Origin: Monocercomonoides exilis
Taxonomy: Eukaryota > Preaxostyla > Oxymonadida > Polymastigidae
Direction of reading: 5' to 3'
DNA length: 64,000 nt
NCBI GenBank assembly: GCA_001643675.2
Contig: LSRY02000006.1
Coordinates: forward strand, 312,501 to 376,500
In this document: piece by piece, positions 58,284 through 64,000 of the stretch
Position numbering within the stretch: position 1 is the first letter of the stretch
How the letters are laid out: each line of letters opens with the position of its first letter
Position numbers and translations under genes: made by a program
The notes under the pieces: generated by a model
Seen by the model: the letters and a program-made list of their open reading frames with translations, nothing else
Told to the model about the DNA's origin: nothing
The model's database searches: none

Positions 58284-61200
58284 ATGAAAGCCACGCGATT
58301 TCCTGGTTCTATTAACTTTGCATTTTTATTAATATATGAAATTGAAGCATTGGCGACAATATTTTGTCCAGTGAATTATTTTTTGTTTTCTTCGTGCCAC
58401 AAAAGACATTGCGATATTCATTGCAACACAACATTCAATATCAATTTAGTGAAAAAAGATTTAAAAGAAAAGTGTCATATGTACGAACGTCAGACATCCA
58501 TTTTTGCAAATTCATCGAATTGTCTTTTTTATTTAAGTAATTCCTCAGTTTTTTTATTTGGAAATACTTTCATATCTTTCTTCGATACTCCTTTTTTCCA
58601 TTTATGTGATACTTCATCAATTTCTATCATTTCTTCTGAACTTTATTGTAACGTTAACGAACCAAATTGGATCATTTCCGAGAAGGGTAGCCTATATATA
58701 AGAAATTCATCAATCTTTCAAAATGCAGCATGTATTTGCCCTTCAAAATCTCTGCTAACTAAACATAATTTTTTCGAGCATTTGGAGATTTTTGAGAATA
58801 AAAAGTGTTCGATGTTTATGATTTCAACTTTAAATTTATTTAAAGTGAATGATTTTTCAGTAAGTCAAACGAGTTATTTCAATTGCTCATATTTTTTACA
58901 CGCATCTTTTCAATTTGATTTTCAAAGATTATGTAATATTGATGATGGGGCTTGTTTTTACCCTTTTCACTTCACTGAGATAGATTTCATCAGTTTGAAA
59001 TCAAGTTATTTTGAATCCACTTTTCTTCAACATTATTGCATAAATGATTCAATACTTGTTGATTCTCTTTCCACAATTAATTGTTCATTCGTTAATGATC
59101 ACAACATTTATAGAAACCAAATAATTGTTTCAAAAACATCTTCTTTTGATTTTGATTCATTCATTGGATGCAAATCGACCATTGGAGGAGCAATATTAGC
59201 AAAGCAATCAAATTTTGCAAACGAAATTCTCACTATAACGATGAAACAAAGCGATTTTCATCAATGTATTACTGAAGGGGAAGGAATCGATACAGGAGGA
59301 GGTGCAATTGCTGTTTTGGGATCAGTTAACTTAAGAATTCAGAATTGCACTTTCAATGAATGTAAAGCTCTAACTAACGATGATAGCAAAGGAGGAGCAA
59401 TACTTTGCTCAAACGCAAGTCAATGCAACGTGAATAATGGCATCTTCTTAAGCTGCTCTGCTGGATATGGCGGAGGTTGTTATATGAAGCATCTGAAAGG
59501 ATTTGCCTCAGAAACGAACACTGACAAAACTACAAAATTAATAAATTGCTTTTTTATGAATTGTTGCTCCACATGTGAAAACAATTTTGATACATATTTT
59601 GGAGGAGGAGCACTTTTCATCTCGGTTGATGCATTTCCAATCATATCAGAAGGAATTTTTCAGGAATGCAAAGCAGATCAAATTGGAGGGGGAATATTTA
59701 TTCAATATACAAGTTCAAAAGATAATTTTATTAATTCACACACATGTGGTTGCAATGAACGAAAGAATGAAGAAAAGCCTTTTTCTTTCCTCTATTTCTA
59801 TCAGAATAGTGTAGTTAAGAAAGATGGTGATGATGATAATCTATCAAATGCTGGTTGCTTGCATTTTCCATTTATATTTCCTAGTGGCAATTTACCAATT
59901 CCTTTTGATAAAAATAGTTGTACGTGCTTTTCTTCAGATCAAAAGTTGTGTGAGATTGTTGGTGATGAAAAATCTGAAGTTAAAGAATGGTCTCACATTC
60001 CATCTGAAATTTATATTGAAGAGACAAAATCCAAAGTATCTTCTTTTTTTTGTGGTTCTATAAGCCGCCCATGCGAGACTATTCAAGCAGCTTTCGATCT
60101 GATTAATACAATTATGGTTCAAGATTGCTCTTTTTTCTTAACAGGATTCTCTAATGAATTGAAAAACTCTGCAAAATTAGAAACTTATCATTTATGCGAC
60201 TTGACAAAAAACAAAAAACAAGTCACCAATACAGAGGTGATTGTGACATTGACTTCTCAAGACGATTGCGCATTAGATATTAGCTGCCGAAGTTTCAAAA
60301 TGTCACACGTTAAATGGGTTATTAATTGCTCTCTATCATTTTGTCAAAGCCTTTTCCTTATTACAAATACTGATATGTGCATATTTAACAAAATAGAAAT
60401 TATACGTGCTGGAGATTCAACAGAGGAGCAATGCATCGATTGCACAATAATGAATGTTAATAGTCCGTCGTTTTGTCTGAACAATTTTTATATTCGAAAT
60501 CAACGGGCACAGTCAATGATCATTTTAAATAATGCTAAGGATTCAAACATTAAAAATTTGAGTATTGAAAAATGTTTTAACGAAAAAATTTTTAATGACG
60601 TTTCACAAGTGAACGATTTTGTACTGGATACAATATCATTGAGAGATGCGTCAATCAAAAATCTTATCAACTTTGAAGGAAATTTAAACTCAAAGATCAC
60701 TTTTGCAATTACAAATTTAAATTTGTCAAATGTGAACTCAAGTTCTGCGCTTATTGAAGTGAAATATTTTGGAGACTTGGTATTTGAAGACTTATTCGTT
60801 TCTCAGACGCATTCACCGCAAATCTTAAATGCAAAAAAATTCTTGAACATGGGCTTTGATTCAAATGTGAGTGCAACTCTTCTGAACTGCCATGTTTCAA
60901 ACTCAACTTTCAATAAGAATGCTTTTTGTTTTTTCAATGTTTATGATTCAAAGCTCACTAATTGTACATTCCAAAATACTAATTCAAGTAGCGAAATAAT
61001 AAAAGGAGAAGGAAGTTATGATAATCAATTTGCTTCTAATTATGATCTTTCAAATATTGTTTTCAAGAATTGCATATCAGAAAAAGCTTTCATTTGCTAT
61101 GACAATTTCATAAAGGTTAATGTTTCAAACATTACGATTTATGGAAATCTTACAGGCATTGGGATTAAGCTATCATCTGCCTCATCGACAAAAGCTGCCT

Positions 61201-63263
61201 GCCAAATTGATTCGGTTTTTATGAGATCAGGAATCATTTGTTCAGAATTAGTCTCTGCCTTGTTTTCAGTAAAGTCAATGTCAATATCAAATATTGTACT
61301 CTTGAACTGTATTGTTCGCACTTCTGTTCTGATCAACATAATGGAACAACAGAATTACAATGGAGGATTAACTTTGAAAGATATATTAATACAACAATTA
61401 AAAATTGATAATGACGACATCCATCTGTTCCAGTTTACGCATGGCATAAATCCACTTCAGTTAATGCATATGGAAATATCATTTTACAGAAATGCATTCC
61501 ATCAGCCAATGTTGCTCTCTATAATATTCATTGATGTCAACATATTCGATGTGAAAATCGATTGCGATTTTTCATTTGAAGCATCTCCTTCAAATCAATT
61601 TTTGCAAAATCAAGAGAATGCGACGTCTTTTTCAGCATTTGATCGATTTCAATCGTGCAAATGGGGATCAGGAATAATATCTATTAGGCAATGCACAGCT
61701 GCTCTTGAGCAAGTTTCTGTAAAGGGTGCAATTGAAGGAGCCTTGATTGTCGACTCTGCAACAGTGACAATTATCAATTGTTCTTTCATAAATAATGCTC
61801 CGTATTCTTTGAATTATCCTTCAATTTCTCACAACATAATTTGCAGAAACAATGGTCAGATTTCTTGGAACTTCTTGAGCACTTCTTCAAGAGTCTTTGC
61901 TCCAAATAGTTTCTTCTTAAATTCATCTACAACAAATGTGTCATCTACAGACCCAACCAGTATCGAATTATCGAATTTTCGATTATTATCTTCAAACGAA
62001 CATTTATCATTGCCTTCCTCTCCACTTCATTTTAATTCTACCAAATCCAGCTCCACTTCAAATGATAAAAGGAATTTGGAGAGATTTGGATATCTTGACA
62101 CAAAAGATGAAAATAAATTGAAAATCTTACCAAATAAATTAAATGAAGAATCAAGTTCCATTGAATTGAAAAAAGACTTTCTTCTCAATGAAGGAAATTC
62201 ACTACCGAATTTCTGGATCAGAGACGAAGGTTGTAAATTCACCGGAGATATCAGCACAATTGATAATGTATTGTTTAACCCTAAAATCAACAACATAAAA
62301 TACAACAACAGCAGTTATTCTTATTCATATAACTTCCAAGTTGAGGGTGAATTACTAATTCCATGTAACCTATCTCTTAGATTTTGGGTTGATTCAAGCA
62401 AAATGGACAAGTTTGAGGATATTACTTTTTCTGAGTTTATAAATGAAACAAACGCTTTTGTTGCTATAAATGAGAGCGCAATACCTCCAATTCCGTTAAA
62501 AAGAAACATTTCATTCGCGCTTGTTGAAGTCTCAGCGTCCAAAGGAATAATTGTGCACGATCCAATTTCTGTTGAATTACAGCTTCACATACACAGCATT
62601 TCGCAGCCTTCTACAGACTGCGATTTTATCTGCACTATTGTGGCATTTCTTGTTGTTGTTTTTGCTAGCCTCATATTATGTATTGCTTGCTACCTTAAAG
62701 TTCGAATTCGGAAAAGAAAAAAACACATGTTGAATGCAGATGACGTTACTATCTACTTTCCGACATTAAATGGAGATGAATTGAATGGAGATAGCTTGCT
62801 GCAAACATTTCAATCAGGACTTTCCTCTTCTATCACTTCAAGAAGTATTTCGCAAAGCGCTTCTAATGATTCCGATTCCTTTCGAAGATTAAATGCTTCA
62901 AATCAACATTCACCTGCGTTGTCCGGTTCACCATCTCTTCTTCGTCATCAAAATTCTGCTGGTCAAATGCCAGTTGAAGCGAATGATAACGAGCCTTCCG
63001 CACAGAGTGGATCTTTGCTCGGTAATTCTTCCTCCTCAACTATTTCACCTCAAGATTTTATAAGTCCTTTAATTGGGAATAAAAATACGCATGAATATTT
63101 ACAATCACTTGAAAAGCACTATTTATCAGTTGTGAAAAAACTTAACCAAAAAGTCCTACAAGAAGACTATGAAGGAAATTCTGTTTTGCCACTTCAACTT
63201 TTTTTGTTATCACCTCAGCAAATTCCAAGTGACTATCAAGCGCCAAATGAAGAAGATTTTTAA
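58284..63263 (+). CDS. Beta-helix surface receptor 3 (PMP-like, single-pass)
   Basis: A 1659-residue intronless frame. The N-terminus (SINFAFLLIYEIEALATIFC) is hydrophobic and may be a signal peptide. The first 560 residues repeat the GGGAI / KGGAIL / GYGGGCY turns with C-x-F-x-x-C strands, as in chlamydial PMP-type beta-helices. One Cys module, FFCGSISRPCETI, sits at about residue 590. Near the membrane come RDEGCKFTG, VLFNPKI and GELLIPCNLSL (about residue 1354), then the helix IVAFLVVVFASLILCIACYL (about 1448-1468) and basic KVRIRKRKK. The tail of about 180 residues is Ser-rich with a short ordered end (HEYLQSLEKHYLSVVKKLNQ). It is much more AT-rich than its neighbour receptor 2 and its codons differ accordingly. 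Confidence 0.85.
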   Translation: MKATRFPGSINFAFLLIYEIEALATIFCPVNYFLFSSCHKRHCDIHCNTTFNINLVKKDLKEKCHMYERQTSIFANSSNCLFYLSNSSVFLFGNTFISFFDTPFFHLCDTSSISIISSELYCNVNEPNWIISEKGSLYIRNSSIFQNAACICPSKSLLTKHNFFEHLEIFENKKCSMFMISTLNLFKVNDFSVSQTSYFNCSYFLHASFQFDFQRLCNIDDGACFYPFHFTEIDFISLKSSYFESTFLQHYCINDSILVDSLSTINCSFVNDHNIYRNQIIVSKTSSFDFDSFIGCKSTIGGAILAKQSNFANEILTITMKQSDFHQCITEGEGIDTGGGAIAVLGSVNLRIQNCTFNECKALTNDDSKGGAILCSNASQCNVNNGIFLSCSAGYGGGCYMKHLKGFASETNTDKTTKLINCFFMNCCSTCENNFDTYFGGGALFISVDAFPIISEGIFQECKADQIGGGIFIQYTSSKDNFINSHTCGCNERKNEEKPFSFLYFYQNSVVKKDGDDDNLSNAGCLHFPFIFPSGNLPIPFDKNSCTCFSSDQKLCEIVGDEKSEVKEWSHIPSEIYIEETKSKVSSFFCGSISRPCETIQAAFDLINTIMVQDCSFFLTGFSNELKNSAKLETYHLCDLTKNKKQVTNTEVIVTLTSQDDCALDISCRSFKMSHVKWVINCSLSFCQSLFLITNTDMCIFNKIEIIRAGDSTEEQCIDCTIMNVNSPSFCLNNFYIRNQRAQSMIILNNAKDSNIKNLSIEKCFNEKIFNDVSQVNDFVLDTISLRDASIKNLINFEGNLNSKITFAITNLNLSNVNSSSALIEVKYFGDLVFEDLFVSQTHSPQILNAKKFLNMGFDSNVSATLLNCHVSNSTFNKNAFCFFNVYDSKLTNCTFQNTNSSSEIIKGEGSYDNQFASNYDLSNIVFKNCISEKAFICYDNFIKVNVSNITIYGNLTGIGIKLSSASSTKAACQIDSVFMRSGIICSELVSALFSVKSMSISNIVLLNCIVRTSVLINIMEQQNYNGGLTLKDILIQQLKIDNDDIHLFQFTHGINPLQLMHMEISFYRNAFHQPMLLSIIFIDVNIFDVKIDCDFSFEASPSNQFLQNQENATSFSAFDRFQSCKWGSGIISIRQCTAALEQVSVKGAIEGALIVDSATVTIINCSFINNAPYSLNYPSISHNIICRNNGQISWNFLSTSSRVFAPNSFFLNSSTTNVSSTDPTSIELSNFRLLSSNEHLSLPSSPLHFNSTKSSSTSNDKRNLERFGYLDTKDENKLKILPNKLNEESSSIELKKDFLLNEGNSLPNFWIRDEGCKFTGDISTIDNVLFNPKINNIKYNNSSYSYSYNFQVEGELLIPCNLSLRFWVDSSKMDKFEDITFSEFINETNAFVAINESAIPPIPLKRNISFALVEVSASKGIIVHDPISVELQLHIHSISQPSTDCDFICTIVAFLVVVFASLILCIACYLKVRIRKRKKHMLNADDVTIYFPTLNGDELNGDSLLQTFQSGLSSSITSRSISQSASNDSDSFRRLNASNQHSPALSGSPSLLRHQNSAGQMPVEANDNEPSAQSGSLLGNSSSSTISPQDFISPLIGNKNTHEYLQSLEKHYLSVVKKLNQKVLQEDYEGNSVLPLQLFLLSPQQIPSDYQAPNEEDF

Positions 63264-64000
63264 GTTTCATTCCCATTTCAATGCAGTTTATTATTTATAC
63301 AAAAATTTTTTATGTTATTGATATGTAGTATAATTTTTCACTTTGGCGTATATTGAATGTTCGATTGAAAGAGAGGATATTGATTTTTTCCGATTTATTC
63401 TGTTAATTCAATTTTCGTTTAATAATTTATTTTGAAATTAAGTTTTGCAATTTGCAAAGCACGATATGTATTTTTCATTTTGTTCGCAGCAACAACCAAG
63501 TTAAGCTGGAACTGTTGGAGGTTTTATGTTATTGTCTTTTAATTTTAACAGCACACAATACACTTAATATTTTGGCATGGAGTGGCCATAATAAAAACAT
63601 TTGAATTATGATAATTGCTCGATTGAAAAATAGGACAGGGCAAAACTATGGCGCAAAATTCAAATTCTCATACAAACTCGTTGCAACACGAAGAGCAATC
63701 AAAATAAGCACAGCTGCAAACGTAATTTGCGCCACTTATTATTTCATTTCGAAAAATGTACTCATAAAAGCACATGGGATGGTAAGTGGGGCGTGATAAA
63801 AAAGCGAATGGAAGTGTATGAATGTGAACGAATATGAATGAATGACGGTAAAAACCAGTATGAATGAGGGGCAATTTAAAAAAAAGAATCATAACTTTTG
63901 TTTGTGTGATTGGACATAAATTAAAATGTCGAAGGATTTTAAAAAAAGAGTGAAAAATAAAAATTCATTAAGACTTTTCGCAAAAAGCTAATATTAGAGT
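63264..64000. other. Right-end intergenic region
   Basis: AT-rich, no supported gene. A short frame at 63608-63796 has no recognised features. From about 63800 the sequence repeats GAATG/TGAATG-like words. Confidence 0.6.

Noticed and set aside
16963-63263. Bacterial origin of this contig because of the chlamydial-PMP-like repeats
   Set aside because: The genes sit among intron-rich eukaryotic genes and encode transmembrane helices with eukaryotic-type cytoplasmic tails.
1-64000. Alternative genetic code (TAA/TAG read as Gln, as in some oxymonads)
   Set aside because: TAA, TAG and TGA all end recognised genes at the expected protein length, and no in-frame TAA/TAG was needed inside any conserved domain.
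1-64000. tRNA or rRNA genes
   Set aside because: Visual search for tRNA B-box-like words found only ones inside coding exons or without a matching acceptor stem; no rRNA-like conserved stretch seen.

Overview
This window looks like a flagellate protist of the Metamonada, most likely an oxymonad (Preaxostyla, Monocercomonoides/Blattamonas type). The reasons are a moderately AT-rich genome, many short spliceosomal introns, standard stop-codon use (TAA, TAG and TGA all terminate recognised genes), and three very large surface proteins built like the chlamydial-PMP-style right-handed beta-helix proteins that are abundant in those genomes. The lineage is inference; the exon structures were built by hand from reading frames, splice dinucleotides and phase agreement. 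For the genes where a full model is given, the summed exon length is divisible by three unless stated.

Layout. 1-5280 (-): 5' part of an RME-8/DNAJC13-like endosomal protein that runs off the left edge. 5281-8327: gene-free AT-rich block holding a poly-T run and nested inverted repeats (foldback elements). 8328-10225 (+): a Vps4-like AAA protein with decayed catalytic motifs. 10914-12627 (-): a TOM1/THH1-type seven-helix membrane protein. 13001-14285 (-): a glycerophosphodiester phosphodiesterase. 14346-16681 (-): an unrecognised coiled-coil/Ser-Pro-rich protein. 16963-20562 (-): beta-helix surface receptor 1. 20827-27692 (+): a giant ubiquitin-specific protease. 28549-33148 (-): a large protein with a Cys-pair motif, a C2-like segment and an acidic tail. 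33279-35071 (-): a FAM228-like protein. 35140-36413 (+): an alpha/beta hydrolase. 37031-38343 (-): S-adenosylmethionine synthetase with an apparent GC-AG intron. 38590-39948 (-): a secreted Kazal-domain protein. 40431-43279 (-): a Ser-rich protein of unknown role. 43538-45939: gene-free, with a Tc1/mariner-like non-autonomous element. 45940-55185 (+): beta-helix receptor 2, whose cytoplasmic tail ends in a protein-kinase-like fold without catalytic residues. 55186-58283: gene-poor. 58284-63263 (+): beta-helix receptor 3. 63264-64000: gene-poor.

The most interesting signal is the set of three beta-helix receptors. They share a recurring Cys-Gly...Pro-Cys module, a common juxtamembrane domain, one transmembrane helix and divergent cytoplasmic tails, one of which is a receptor pseudokinase. 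All three are intronless, whereas almost every neighbour is intron-rich. Several other genes touch membrane traffic and turnover (RME-8, Vps4-like, USP with a C-terminal ubiquitin-interacting motif, TOM1-like), but nothing indicates operon-like co-regulation; neighbouring genes are unrelated and on both strands.
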